Notes: generated by a model from the letters alone, not told the origin. Counted from the first letter of the stretch, positions 16,832 to 25,541 are shown. The stretch: 58,704 bases of DNA from CAZOLI01 sp964580675 (GCA_964580675.1 CAZOLI010000018.1:1-58704), one strand, 5' to 3'. A program made the numbers and translations.

Positions 16832-17983
16832 ATGACCGAGGAGCCCATATACCTGGACAGTGCTGCAACCACCCGACCCTTCCCCGACGTATCCAAAGCG
16901 ATGCTCCCATACCTCGAGAACCGGTTCGCAAACCCATCGAGCCTTCACGAACCTGCGCGGGATGTTCGGGCCGAACTGGAGGACGCGAGAAAAGACATTG
17001 CTGAGGTCCTCGACAGCCAGTCTCGGGAAATCATCTTTACCTCCGGCGGAACAGAAGCCAATAATCTGGCGATCCGGGGATTGGCCCGGGCGAACAGGGA
17101 CCGGGGAAACCACATCGTCTGCACCGAAATTGAACACAAATCCATTCTCCGGGCCGTCCGGGATCTTGAGGAGCAATCCTTTCACGCAACCAGGATTCCA
17201 CCAAACGAACAGGGACGGGTTACGGCGGAGGCCGTCGAGGACGCCATTCAGGAAAACACGGCTCTTGTCTCCGTTATGCTGGCAAACAATGAAACGGGAA
17301 CCATTCAACCGATCCGTGACATCGCCCGAATCACTCAGGATCGAGGCATATTGCTACACACCGATGCCGTCCAGGGCGCCGGCAAAATTCCGGGCGTATC
17401 ACTCCGGGAACTCGCCGTGGACGCACTAACGATATCCGCCCACAAAATTCACGGCCCCAAAGGAGCGGGCCTTCTCTGTGTCCGTGACGGCATTAAGGTA
17501 CAACCCGATATCGTCGGTGGGGATCACGAAATGGGCCGACGCGCCGGCACCGAAAACGTTCCCGCCATTATGGGATTTCGAACAGCACTCATAAAATCAT
17601 CAGACCGGATCGAGGAAACACGGTCACATCTGGAAACCCTCCGGAACCAGTTGTTTGAAGGGCTCCGGGAAACCATTCCGGACATTCAGGTAAACTCCCC
17701 GGACGGGAACGTTCTTCCTTCCATACTGAACGTGTCCTTTCCAAAAGTGGAGGGCGAAACGATGGTCATTATGCTGGATCGAAACGGTGTTTGTGCGTCG
17801 ACGGGGGCGGCCTGTGAGTCCGACCGGGTCGAGACGTCCCACGTTCTCCGCGCAATGAACTTTTCCCGGGAACGAACCCGTTCGGCCGTCCGATTCTCCC
17901 TCAGTGGCATGAATACTTCGGAAGAAATTGAGCGGGCTCTTGACGTCATCCCCTCGGTTTATCGGGACGCCCGAAATCTATAA
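16832..17983 (+). CDS. second cysteine desulfurase, NifS/IscS family
   Basis: 383 residues from ATG 16832, preceded by GGGG at good spacing; a TTG 15 bases earlier is less likely. IYLDSAATTRPFPDV, FTSGGTEANNLAIRG, HTDAVQGAGKIPG, cofactor Lys205 in SAHKIHGPKG and catalytic Cys328 in STGAACESD are all present. It is clearly a paralog of the gene at 9802, but a divergent one, so the two probably serve different acceptors. It starts 15 bases after the large MshEN-like protein and is likely co-transcribed with it. Confidence 0.93.
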   Translation: MTEEPIYLDSAATTRPFPDVSKAMLPYLENRFANPSSLHEPARDVRAELEDARKDIAEVLDSQSREIIFTSGGTEANNLAIRGLARANRDRGNHIVCTEIEHKSILRAVRDLEEQSFHATRIPPNEQGRVTAEAVEDAIQENTALVSVMLANNETGTIQPIRDIARITQDRGILLHTDAVQGAGKIPGVSLRELAVDALTISAHKIHGPKGAGLLCVRDGIKVQPDIVGGDHEMGRRAGTENVPAIMGFRTALIKSSDRIEETRSHLETLRNQLFEGLRETIPDIQVNSPDGNVLPSILNVSFPKVEGETMVIMLDRNGVCASTGAACESDRVETSHVLRAMNFSRERTRSAVRFSLSGMNTSEEIERALDVIPSVYRDARNL

Positions 17984-18024
17984 CAAATTGAAAATCATGG
18001 TTTCCCGATTACTTATTCTTTTAT

Positions 18025-18390
18025 TTGCGAGTGGGAAATACCAGGAATAACAAAATTAGATCGTGCCAATGGAAAAATTTATTAGTACGGTTCCTGAACA
18101 GCTGGCTCATCTTTCGTTTTGGATTGATAAATTTTTGTCTTCGATATTTTCTTATCGATTATTTGTCCGCTACATATACCGTCACAGAACTCCATTCCAT
18201 AGAAGTAATCGAGATCCTTTATTATCCTGTGGTAGCTGGTACCCACTACCTGGCTCCCAATTACATAGCGGGTCACGAATTGTTCTTTTTGCTGACAGTC
18301 GGCATTTCAGCTGGATCTTTTTTGTATGGACTGATCGTTTCCTCCCTGTTCCATTATTCTAAAAACCCGAACCATCAACCCGAGAAATAA
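18025..18390 (+). CDS. small hydrophobic protein, uncertain
   Basis: A frame of 121 codons, much more AT-rich than its neighbours. The C-terminal half (ILYYPVVAGTHYLAPNY, HELFFLLTVGISAGSF, LYGLIVSSLFHYSKNP) reads like a small integral membrane protein with two helices. The N-terminal part is less convincing, and no ribosome site is visible at 18025. A second overlapping frame (18063-18362) is also open but less protein-like. It may be a remnant or recently acquired gene. Confidence 0.35.
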   Translation: MRVGNTRNNKIRSCQWKNLLVRFLNSWLIFRFGLINFCLRYFLIDYLSATYTVTELHSIEVIEILYYPVVAGTHYLAPNYIAGHELFFLLTVGISAGSFLYGLIVSSLFHYSKNPNHQPEK

Positions 18391-18759
18391 ATTACGTATT
18401 ATTTTCCCGAAGTCCCTTCTAACGGCCGTACACAGTTTCGGGAACCGCACATTATCCGATATATATACCGTTCTCCATGACACCGATCAAATTCATCCAC
18501 CCGTAGAGGATCTTAGACCGACTTCGAGATGTTCGTAACGCCGGAAGGATATGATCCGCCTCGAATCATCAGGACCCGTGCAAATTAAAAATATCGAGCC
18601 CCAGCGCCCGAATAATAATAACGGTCGAGGGACTCGGGTTCCGGAGAGAACCTCGGCTTGTCCCGGACGGCCGCTGGCGCCAGGGGGGTTGTTCAGCGGT
18701 CTCCTGGAAGAAGAAAGCGAATCGAACACCGGCAGATCATCAAATTCCTGGAGAAAACA
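18391..18759 (+). other. intergenic stretch before the LysM lipoprotein
   Basis: 369 bases with no supported gene. A GC-rich stem-loop can form from GGGAC (18629-18633) with GTCCC (18660-18664) and GGTTC (18637-18641) with GAACC (18648-18652). It could be a leader structure or small RNA; nothing else supports either. Confidence 0.4.
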
Positions 18760-19143
18760 ATGACCCAGATCAAATCGTCCCTTCCCGTTCTGCGTTATTT
18801 ATCGATTCTTTTTCTCCTTTCCGGTCTTTTCATCTGGGCCGGTTGTTCCTCCGGTCCACAGGAAGCTCCTTCCTACGATGGGTTCACGGACTCGGATCAG
18901 AAGGAATCCGTTTCTCTCGACAGACCTCAGCCCACGAACAAGGAGCAGTGGCCCAAGACCCATACGGTAAAAGAGGGACAAACCCTGTGGAAAATATCAA
19001 AACAGTATTACGGAACAGGGGACCACTGGCGTGAAATCTACAATCAGAACCTGGAGAAATGCAAGAATCCCAGGGACATTAAGAAAGGCACCGAACTGGC
19101 CATTCCGCGCGTTGAGACAACCGGCGAAAGCGTTCCGAAGTAG
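18760..19143 (+). CDS. LysM-domain lipoprotein
   Basis: 127 residues. The ATG follows GGAGAA at good spacing. The signal segment ends in LFIWAGC, a clean lipobox. After a ~35-residue linker comes one LysM domain: KTHTVKEGQTLWKISKQYYG ... WREIYNQN ... DIKKGTELAIP, about residues 66-115. LysM binds the N-acetylglucosamine backbone of peptidoglycan, so this is probably a cell-wall-tethered envelope lipoprotein. It lies tail to tail with the FKBP gene. Confidence 0.9.
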   Translation: MTQIKSSLPVLRYLSILFLLSGLFIWAGCSSGPQEAPSYDGFTDSDQKESVSLDRPQPTNKEQWPKTHTVKEGQTLWKISKQYYGTGDHWREIYNQNLEKCKNPRDIKKGTELAIPRVETTGESVPK

Positions 19144-19231
19144 TTAGACCCCGGCCGTTAGATCCTGACCAGACCCCATCCGAAAAGTGGTTTGAACCGG
19201 ATGTGACCGTGCCCGGGAAAAGAGAGGAACG

Positions 19232-19753
19232 TTATTTGTCCACGTCGACCAGCTTGACTTCAAAAATCAGATCCGCTCCCGGCGGGATCACGTCGTTGAC
19301 CCCTTCGTCACCATAAGCTTTGTCGGCGGGGATATATAGCCGTCGGACGCCGCCTTCCTTCATTCCGTATAGGCCGTATTCCCATCCTTCAATGACCTGG
19401 CCTGTGCCCAGTTTGAACTTCAGGGGCTTTCCGTCCTCGTGTGAACTATCAAACTTCTTGCCCTTGCGATCCTTACGGGAGGCGTCAAACAGCCAGCCCG
19501 TGTAATGAACGGAGACCTGATCCTCCTGTTCGACTTTCTTTCCGGTTCCTTCTTTCAGATCCTTTTTGATCAATTTATCCACCTTTTCCGGTCGGTCCGA
19601 TTCGGCAGCGTCATTTTCCTTCCCGTCCTGATCCTTCGTTTCCTCCGCCGCCTGTTCCTTGTCCTGGTTCTTCTTCGTTTCAGGTTCGCTGGAACAACCT
19701 GCCCAGACCAGCAGAACCATGACCGAAATCACAATTGCATACGTTCGTTTCAT
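19232..19753 (-). CDS. FKBP-type peptidyl-prolyl isomerase, lipoprotein
   Basis: 173 residues from ATG 19753, preceded by GAGGA at 8-base spacing. An in-frame upstream ATG would add a poor N-terminus. The signal segment ends in LVWAGC (lipobox), followed by a Lys/Glu/Asp-rich spacer of ~40 residues. The FKBP domain follows: VSVHYTGWLFDA, KFDSSHEDGKPLKFKLGTG, VIEGWEYGLYGMKEGG, RRLYIPADKAYGD, IPPGADLIFEVKLVDV. The key aromatic and Asp residues of the FK506 pocket are present. A long basic-acidic insertion (ASRKDRKGKKFD) precedes the FD motif. Role: prolyl isomerisation during folding of exported proteins. Confidence 0.95.
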   Translation of the reverse strand: MKRTYAIVISVMVLLVWAGCSSEPETKKNQDKEQAAEETKDQDGKENDAAESDRPEKVDKLIKKDLKEGTGKKVEQEDQVSVHYTGWLFDASRKDRKGKKFDSSHEDGKPLKFKLGTGQVIEGWEYGLYGMKEGGVRRLYIPADKAYGDEGVNDVIPPGADLIFEVKLVDVDK

Positions 19754-20105
19754 TGGCTTTGTCCTCGAAACCGTTGCGGAAAACATTTCTCGTCCATGCA
19801 GAGCATTCATCCCGGAATATTGTAACCAATTCGTAAATTCAATTTACAATCCGTCCCCCCTGATCGTAGACGTCAACACCCGCGACGGTGTCCGTTCCCT
19901 CCGTTCCGCTGGTTTTGTTTGCCTCGATGAAGAAGCCGGGGACCAACCGCTTCAGGAAGTTTCAGGGACGATGTTGTGTTCAATAGACGTTTACACGAAC
20001 GGTAACGGCCAGAAATCGAAAACGATTTATAAAGAAGGACGTAAACGGGTTATAATTGGATTCTTCGGCCTTCCGAACGTACCGCAAATTTCTCGGGGAA
20101 TTCCC
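19754..20105. other. divergent intergenic region FKBP / FxsA
   Basis: 352 bases. The frame of fxsA stays open upstream, but the sequence there lacks coding character and overlaps the FKBP gene, so I treat it as non-coding. It contains the inverted repeat at 19819-19850. Nothing else stands out. Confidence 0.5.
19819..19850. promoter_or_regulatory. operator-like inverted repeat
   Basis: ATTGTAA (19819-19825) mirrors TTACAAT (19844-19850), and a nested GTAAAT/ATTTAC repeat lies at 19833-19847. The site is AT-rich and sits 66 bases upstream of the FKBP start and 256 upstream of fxsA. It could be a repressor site or merely part of a promoter. Confidence 0.35.
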
Positions 20106-20612
20106 ATGCTGTTTCTCCTCTTCCTGCTGTTTACGGCCATTCCCCTGCTTGAACTGTACATTTTATTTCACATCGGAAGCCTTATCGGGATATGGCCCAC
20201 GGTGGGACTTGTTCTCTTTACCGGAGCAGCCGGGGCCTGGCTGGCGCGTCGAGCGGGCCGATCCACACTCTCACGAATCCGGAACCGTATTTCGAAAGGC
20301 TCCATTCCGTCCGATGAACTTCAGGACGGCGTTATTATTTTGATCTCCGGAGCCCTCCTCATCACTCCCGGCGTCATCACCGATCTTGTGGGATTCGCGG
20401 GACTGGTTCCGGGCATCCGTTACCTCATGAAGAAACTGGTCAAATACCTCTTCTCTCGATTAAAATCCAGGGAAAACATCTTTTTTGAAATGAAGACCGG
20501 CGGAGGCTTTCAGCAGGGACCGGACGATCAACCCAGGGCGGAAATGGACTACGATTACGACGTAACCGTCGAAAAAACAGCGGAGGAAAAAGGAAACGAG
20601 GAATCGAAATAG
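20106..20612 (+). CDS. fxsA: FxsA family membrane protein
   Basis: 168 residues from ATG 20106, preceded by GGGGAA. It starts MLFLLFLLFTAIPLLELYILF, the usual FxsA opening. Three to four hydrophobic helices follow with GLVLFTGAAGAWLARR and the conserved SGALLITPGVITDLVGFAGLVPGIR block. E. coli FxsA, when overproduced, relieves exclusion of phage T7 by the F plasmid; its normal function is unclear. The C-terminal ~45 residues are hydrophilic and acidic. Confidence 0.93.
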   Translation: MLFLLFLLFTAIPLLELYILFHIGSLIGIWPTVGLVLFTGAAGAWLARRAGRSTLSRIRNRISKGSIPSDELQDGVIILISGALLITPGVITDLVGFAGLVPGIRYLMKKLVKYLFSRLKSRENIFFEMKTGGGFQQGPDDQPRAEMDYDYDVTVEKTAEEKGNEESK

Positions 20613-20633
20613 ACGTCGACACGTTGGCCCGCA

Positions 20634-21047
20634 TCAGGTGTCCGTTACATCCTCCTCCCGGGTGCCCCTGTCAAGAAGGTCGGAGGTCACGGTTCCGGGG
20701 GAAAGATCCTCGACAAACACGGAGACCACCTTCTCCGGATTTAACTCCCCGCACGCGAACACCTCCAGTCCCATGTACCCTCGTTCGGGATAGGTGTGAA
20801 GACAGATGTGTGACTCCTGGAGAATGACAAAGGCGGTAATCCCGTTGCCCTTTTCCGGAAACTTGTGCACGACCGGATCCTGCACCGGATGCAATTCGCC
20901 CTTTTCGATGGCTCGCTCCAGGAGTTTCACCACCCGCTTCCGATCCTTAAGCGGACCCGGCTGCACCTCCAGCAAATCCCAGACGTGGTGAGAACCAATC
21001 GAGGGTGGCGAAGGTACATTTCCGGATGACCGGCCTCGATTATTCAT
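20634..21047 (-). CDS. speD: S-adenosylmethionine decarboxylase-like protein (SpeD family)
   Basis: 137 residues from ATG 21047, with GGGGAA upstream, overlapping the end of the aminopropyltransferase gene by 8 bases. The ITAFVILQESHICLHTYPERG block carries the Glu-Ser self-cleavage site (Ser79, the future pyruvoyl group) and the His, and EVFACGELNPE carries Cys99. These are the hallmarks of prokaryotic AdoMetDC. It makes decarboxylated AdoMet, the aminopropyl donor for the enzyme encoded just upstream. Last gene of the minus-strand DUF4178-DUF350 cluster. Confidence 0.9.
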   Translation of the reverse strand: MNNRGRSSGNVPSPPSIGSHHVWDLLEVQPGPLKDRKRVVKLLERAIEKGELHPVQDPVVHKFPEKGNGITAFVILQESHICLHTYPERGYMGLEVFACGELNPEKVVSVFVEDLSPGTVTSDLLDRGTREEDVTDT

Positions 21048-22647
21048 TATACATTCCCCAGTCACGTTCGTAATACTGAACGAGAACGTGATTATTTAAG
21101 TGATTCACCTTGGTTTCCAGCTTTTGTACATCCTTCGGCATCGAGAACATACTCCCGAACACGTCCGGTGATAAATAACGCGTGTTCACCTTCAGTGACC
21201 AGTTTTTCAATGAAATGGGAGCGGGGGATGCCACAATAAATCCCCACGTACCAAAGGAGGGCACGTATGATTGAAACGGTTTTGCGTAAAGGCCGCTGTT
21301 ACGATCCCCCGGATTGGTCACGGACGTAATGGTATTGTAGATACACCAGAAGCTCCGGGTACCCAGAAACGGTGAGGTGGCCTGTGTAACAAACACCCCG
21401 TCCCAGGTCATATTTTTCACGAGGAGTCGGTAGAACTCGACCGTGTAAAGCCGGGCTATGCTGTGGCTGTTCGGATCCGGAAAATCAAGAATTACCCGAT
21501 CATACCGGGGCCGTTCCGGGTCATTTGCCCGTTCCTCCAAAAATTTCATCGCATCCCGATTCTGGACCTCCACCTTTTCGTGATTCAACGCATTATTATT
21601 AATATCCGTTAGGAGATCACGACGCGCAAAAAGATCCGTTACGGCTGGATCGAGATCAACGACGTCCACACGTTTTACGTCGTCATACTTGAGGACCTCC
21701 CGGGCCGATAGACCGTCCCCACCCCCGAGGATTAAAACGTTCTGGCGTCGGCCCGGCATGCCCATCGCCGTATGAACAAGGGGTTCGTGAAACCGGTGCT
21801 CATCAACGGTCGAAAACTGCAGGTTTCCGTCCAGGAACAATCGTACGTCATCCCGCCATCGGGTAAGAACAATCTTCTGGTATGGAGACTGGTGACGATA
21901 AATAACGGTGTCTTTGTATATGGCGCCCTCGACCCATCCCACGAGAGAGCCGGAAAAGACCAGGCCGGCAAGAAGAAGAAGCCCGGCGCCAGAAGACTGG
22001 TACAGGAGGGAGGTTCGTTTGTTTACGGCATCCCCAAGAAACAGGCAACAGAGCCCCGCTACACCGACGTTCATCAATCCGAACAAAAATGAGGCCCCGA
22101 TTTGACCCAGGTACGGCAAAACCAGGAGAGGAAACGCAACGGACGCCACGAGGGCCCCCACGTAATCAAGGCCCAGAACGGAGGCAACGTTGACGCGGAG
22201 TTCCAGCTGTTCGTTCAAAAGCCGAACGACTAATGGTATTTCCATGCCGATGAACATCCCGACCAGCAGCGTCACCAGGTACAGAACCGGAAGATAATAG
22301 GAGAGGTACGTAAAAGACAGAAATAGAAACAGCGCCGAGCCGCCACCCACGATGCCAAGTAGCAGTTCAATACGAACAAAGGTGTCCAGCAAATTCTCCT
22401 CGAGAAACCGTGTCAGGTAAGCCCCCACCCCCATGGCAAACAGAAACCCCCCGATGACCAGTGAAAACTGCGTGACCGCGGAGCCAAGAAGGTACGCGGA
22501 AACGGTCCCGGCAATCAACTCATACACCAGTCCGCAAATCGAGATGAAAAAGACGGCACCAAGAAGAACAACCTTCTTGAAGCTTGCCCGGTTGCCGTCC
22601 ACCCTCCCGGCATCTTCATTTTCCGTCGAACGGTTCGCGGAATCCAT
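21040..22647 (-). CDS. membrane-bound polyamine aminopropyltransferase (spermidine synthase-like)
   Basis: 535 residues. The first ~230 are membrane helices (about seven): LLGAVFFISICGLVYELIAG, VIGGFLFAMGVGAYLTRFL and others. The cytosolic catalytic domain follows: YQKIVLTRW, LFLDGNLQFSTVDEHRFHEPLVH, and the decarboxy-AdoMet site NVLILGGGDGLSAREVLKY, then VDVVDLDPAV and DRVILDFPDPNS. The DFPDP motif replaces the usual DxxDP. This architecture recurs next to DUF350 and DUF4178 genes and is thought to use polyamines in an envelope-related modification. The ATG at 22647 lies 6 bases beyond the DUF350 stop. Confidence 0.92.
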   Translation of the reverse strand: MDSANRSTENEDAGRVDGNRASFKKVVLLGAVFFISICGLVYELIAGTVSAYLLGSAVTQFSLVIGGFLFAMGVGAYLTRFLEENLLDTFVRIELLLGIVGGGSALFLFLSFTYLSYYLPVLYLVTLLVGMFIGMEIPLVVRLLNEQLELRVNVASVLGLDYVGALVASVAFPLLVLPYLGQIGASFLFGLMNVGVAGLCCLFLGDAVNKRTSLLYQSSGAGLLLLAGLVFSGSLVGWVEGAIYKDTVIYRHQSPYQKIVLTRWRDDVRLFLDGNLQFSTVDEHRFHEPLVHTAMGMPGRRQNVLILGGGDGLSAREVLKYDDVKRVDVVDLDPAVTDLFARRDLLTDINNNALNHEKVEVQNRDAMKFLEERANDPERPRYDRVILDFPDPNSHSIARLYTVEFYRLLVKNMTWDGVFVTQATSPFLGTRSFWCIYNTITSVTNPGDRNSGLYAKPFQSYVPSFGTWGFIVASPAPISLKNWSLKVNTRYLSPDVFGSMFSMPKDVQKLETKVNHLNNHVLVQYYERDWGMYNE

Positions 22648-22653
22648 CAAACA

Positions 22654-23061
22654 TTACACGATAGCTGCTGCAACGATTATGGAGAGCCCGATAGCAACCC
22701 CTGCCATAAGTGTCCCGAGAGCGGCATTTTCATCCTCGACCAGTTCCTTCGCAAGCGAAAACGGGGTCATTAATTCAAACAGACGATAACAAACAACAAA
22801 TAGAACGAGACCGAGGAGAACGTACACCACCGTGGACACCACTTCTGGCAGTTTTACGCCGGCAAACATACCCCCCTTTCGGTTCTCACCCCGGGCTTCC
22901 GTTTCATTGTTCCCGGCATCTTCCGCACTTTGATTCTGCACAAAAACCACCTGATCGGCATCCGGGGAAGCAGCAAATAGTGACTGCTGGTTTGGCCAGA
23001 ACAAAAAGACCGATGCAACAACACCAATGGCCATCAAACTGTACGTGTTGGCTGTTTTCAT
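22654..23061 (-). CDS. DUF350 family membrane protein (YjfL-like)
   Basis: 135 residues from an ATG that overlaps the upstream stop as ATGA, a sign of translational coupling; an upstream in-frame extension is not needed. An N-terminal signal or TM helix (YSLMAIGVVASVFLFW) and a polar segment lead into the DUF350 part: VVSTVVYVLLGLVLFVVCYR, ELMTPFSLAKELVEDENAAL, GTLMAGVAIGLSIIVAAAIV. Standard DUF350 proteins have such helix pairs, sometimes duplicated; this one has a single unit. YjfL relatives sit in PspA/DUF4178-linked stress operons. Confidence 0.88.
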   Translation of the reverse strand: MKTANTYSLMAIGVVASVFLFWPNQQSLFAASPDADQVVFVQNQSAEDAGNNETEARGENRKGGMFAGVKLPEVVSTVVYVLLGLVLFVVCYRLFELMTPFSLAKELVEDENAALGTLMAGVAIGLSIIVAAAIV

Positions 23062-23385
23062 GAAACCCATGAAACCCTCCATACCGAAAAAATTAGCGAA
23101 TGAACCTGCTCCAAACGATGCAGAGAACTTCTGTCCGAGGACGACGTCCATGAATAACAAACATGGGGATCATTTTCCTCCTCGATGTCCCCCAGTTGGC
23201 CAGAAATACCGGCTGCGATGCCCTCCCCGGTGATCGGGACGGGGACTTTCCCTGCGAAGACTTTTCGCGGACTCGGACGTTTTCGGCAAAAACACGCCGG
23301 AACTCCCTGCCCAAACTGAAAACACAAACAATATCAGAAACAAAATAACGTACACCCAGATTTTCCTGTTATTCATCCATTCCAT
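23058..23385 (-). pseudogene. small membrane protein gene with an apparent +1 frameshift
   Basis: The N-terminal part reads well in one frame (NNRKIWVYVILFLILFVF, a TM helix, then SGVFLPKTSESAK; start ATG 23385 or, more likely, 23376 after AGGATGGA). After the AAAA run (TTTT on the plus strand, 23262-23265) that frame becomes Arg/Gly/His-rich, while the +1 frame becomes protein-like with GC-rich third positions (VFAGKVPVPITGEGIAAGIS, GQLGDIEEENDP) and ends in a TGA that overlaps the DUF350 start as ATGA. Removing one A would join both parts into about 105 residues. It may be a sequencing or assembly indel, a real mutation or programmed shifting. No family recognised. Confidence 0.6.
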
Positions 23386-23399
23386 CCTGCTAACGTCAA

Positions 23400-24851
23400 T
23401 TAATCCGACCAGAATTTCTGGTGTCGACGAAATTTCAAAAACAGGATCACGACGGGCAAAATTACAGAAGCGATCAGGCCGAGAAAGAGGTACCGTGAGG
23501 CAAATGCTCCCTTCCGCAACCGGACACCGAGTTGATCCGGGGGACGTCCCCCCCGCCAGCCACCCCGTTCGGCCTGTACGGCAAGACGATACGATCCTGA
23601 CTCTTCCAGACGAAACAATCCATACGTGTGATTCGATCCCTCACTCCAACTTTCCCCGCCGGACGTACCGTGGTAATACTCCAGCGTATCGGATAGCACA
23701 TAAACAATTTCGTCATCATCGTTCAGCAGTGCAACCCGCACCCAGGTCCAGGAATTGTCCACGTCCGGAGAAATCATTTCCATGCGATAAATCTGGCCTC
23801 CTTCGTTCAGCTCAAACGGGTCCGTCCGGTAGACTTCACCATTTTTTGTCAGCTTCGCAATTTTTTCCAGTTTAAACCCTCCCGCCTGAACGACCTCTGG
23901 ATTTGTGAACCAGTAAGAACAGAGCCATCCCAGCATAAAAAGAGCAACAATTGCGAGGGACGGAACAAACCACGTTCTTGTCCATTCCGGCATGGGTTGG
24001 GAAGCCACATCTCCCCTGGGTTCAGGAGGTGTGCCGTCCAGGTCAAATATTTCCCATGCCCGTTCGGGTTGCACATAATCGCCAACATAAATGTTCATCT
24101 CCCGTTCGGTCCACTCGGCGGACAGCCGGTGCGGGGGATTCACGGCGTCCATGTAGTGCACCGAATCACCGGTTTCGGCCTTCCACGGAAGTTCGCCTTC
24201 CACGTGGATCAATTCGGCTTTTCCGGTTTCGTATACGTAAAAAGTTGTCCCTGAAAGATACACAGGATCCTTCCAGGAGAGATTCCGAACGGACTGGTCC
24301 GGCGTGGATTTCGCCGGCCGGTACATGTGATAGTGGAATTTATACTCAGTAAACCACCAGTATCCTTTTTCCGCCGAATACAAACACCACTCATCCCACG
24401 TGTAAATCCCGTCTTTGTACCGGAGCCGACCAATGACCTCCATTTCGGCTCCCCGGTATGTGCCGGTGTCCCCGAGCTCAAGTGGTATTCGGGCCGAATG
24501 TTCCTCATCCAGACCGGCTCGCTCCTTGATGACTTCCTCCTCGTCCGGATCAAGGCGGGAACCACAGGAATCACAAACCACGGCAACCGCTCCACGACGG
24601 TTCCGGACCTTGAGGTTCGCCCCGCAGGAGGGGCATGTTAATGTCCGAATCTCCACTTCTTCCGAACCCGATGAACGCTTGCCTCCCTTTTCTTTCTCCC
24701 GGGTGCTCCTGCTTCTGGAAAGTTCCCCCCCGCAATAGGTACAGTTCTTGCGCGACTCACCGGGACCAAACCGAACCATGCGGTGTGCGTCACAACCCGG
24801 ACAGTACACCTGCTTTAGGGTTGCTTCCTGTCCGTTACTTCCGTTATTCAT
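23400..24851 (-). CDS. DUF4178 protein with two zinc ribbons and membrane anchors
   Basis: 483 residues from ATG 24851. Two N-terminal zinc ribbons (YCPGCDAHR ... CTYCGG; TCPSCGANLKV ... CDSCGSRLD). The DUF4178 beta-rich domain follows: GDTGTYRGAEMEVIGRLRY, WDEWCLYSAEKGYWWFTEY, and later EREMNIYVGDY. A TM helix (FVPSLAIVALFMLGWLCSYW), a ~120-residue beta-rich extracytoplasmic domain (MEMISPDVDNSWTWVRVALL) and a final TM helix complete it. DUF4178 proteins co-occur with DUF350 and membrane aminopropyltransferases. Possible role: sensing or delivering in an envelope-polyamine pathway (inference). Confidence 0.88.
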   Translation of the reverse strand: MNNGSNGQEATLKQVYCPGCDAHRMVRFGPGESRKNCTYCGGELSRSRSTREKEKGGKRSSGSEEVEIRTLTCPSCGANLKVRNRRGAVAVVCDSCGSRLDPDEEEVIKERAGLDEEHSARIPLELGDTGTYRGAEMEVIGRLRYKDGIYTWDEWCLYSAEKGYWWFTEYKFHYHMYRPAKSTPDQSVRNLSWKDPVYLSGTTFYVYETGKAELIHVEGELPWKAETGDSVHYMDAVNPPHRLSAEWTEREMNIYVGDYVQPERAWEIFDLDGTPPEPRGDVASQPMPEWTRTWFVPSLAIVALFMLGWLCSYWFTNPEVVQAGGFKLEKIAKLTKNGEVYRTDPFELNEGGQIYRMEMISPDVDNSWTWVRVALLNDDDEIVYVLSDTLEYYHGTSGGESWSEGSNHTYGLFRLEESGSYRLAVQAERGGWRGGRPPDQLGVRLRKGAFASRYLFLGLIASVILPVVILFLKFRRHQKFWSD

Positions 24852-24932
24852 TTGAGTCAAACCCAATCTCAATAATCGTTCCCTATTTCCCCCGGGCTGA
24901 CGCAGATTTCCATCGACTCAGCCCTTGATCCC

Positions 24933-25541
24933 TCATTCGCTTTTCGAATCAAGATCTTCCTGGCGAAGCGAGACCCCCTCAAAAAACAGGATCTCCTGTG
25001 GTTCATACTCGATGCTGTACACGTTTCCTTCGTGACTTCCGTCCACGTACTGAATCCCATCCCCCGCTTTGGCCACAAAGGGCAGCTCCCCTTCGAATCC
25101 TTCCACCTCGGCCTCTCCTTTTTCCGACACAACAAAGGAATAATCTCCCACTGACATTTTTCCACCCACCTGCACCTCCTCGTACGAGGGTGGGGTTTCG
25201 CCGGGATCCACTTTTCGGCTGATCGTCAACTCCCCCGCATCATCCGCAATCCAGGCCATTTCCTCCCCATCAAGCTTCACGCAGTACTCGTCCCAGAACC
25301 CGCGACCCCAGTTGTAGCGAATATGGCCGAGGACACGATAGGAACGATCTTTGACGGTTCCCTCCTGCCCCACGTCGAACCGGGAGGATCCCGGTGCAAG
25401 TTTTGCCTCTCCCTGAAACTCAAAGGCCTCCCCCTCCAGCAGCAACTGACCATCACAGTAATCACACTTCACCATCCGGGTAAATCGATTGTCAACATCC
25501 ACGGGGGCTCCACAGGATGGACAGGAAAGTTCTTCATTCAT
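24933..25541 (-). CDS. DUF4178 protein with N-terminal zinc ribbon
   Basis: 202 residues, soluble. Zinc ribbon SCPSCGAPVDV ... CDYCDGQL at residues 6-32, then one DUF4178 domain: GQEGTVKDRSYRVLGHIRY, WDEYCVKLDGEEMAWIADDAGE, SVGDYSFVVSEKGEAEVEGFEGELPF. It is the first gene of the minus-strand cluster and a shorter paralog of the next gene, with GGA 5 bases before the ATG. The promoter at 25619-25647 reads into it. Confidence 0.9.
   Translation of the reverse strand: MNEELSCPSCGAPVDVDNRFTRMVKCDYCDGQLLLEGEAFEFQGEAKLAPGSSRFDVGQEGTVKDRSYRVLGHIRYNWGRGFWDEYCVKLDGEEMAWIADDAGELTISRKVDPGETPPSYEEVQVGGKMSVGDYSFVVSEKGEAEVEGFEGELPFVAKAGDGIQYVDGSHEGNVYSIEYEPQEILFFEGVSLRQEDLDSKSE

Noticed and set aside
23161..23175. 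In-frame TGA followed by Ser-Pro-Cys (a possible U-S-P-C motif) in the small gene before DUF350
   Set aside because: The sequence before this TGA in that frame is Arg/Gly/His-rich, while the +1 frame has the coding signal and ends in an ATGA overlap with DUF350. A frameshift explains it better than Sec.
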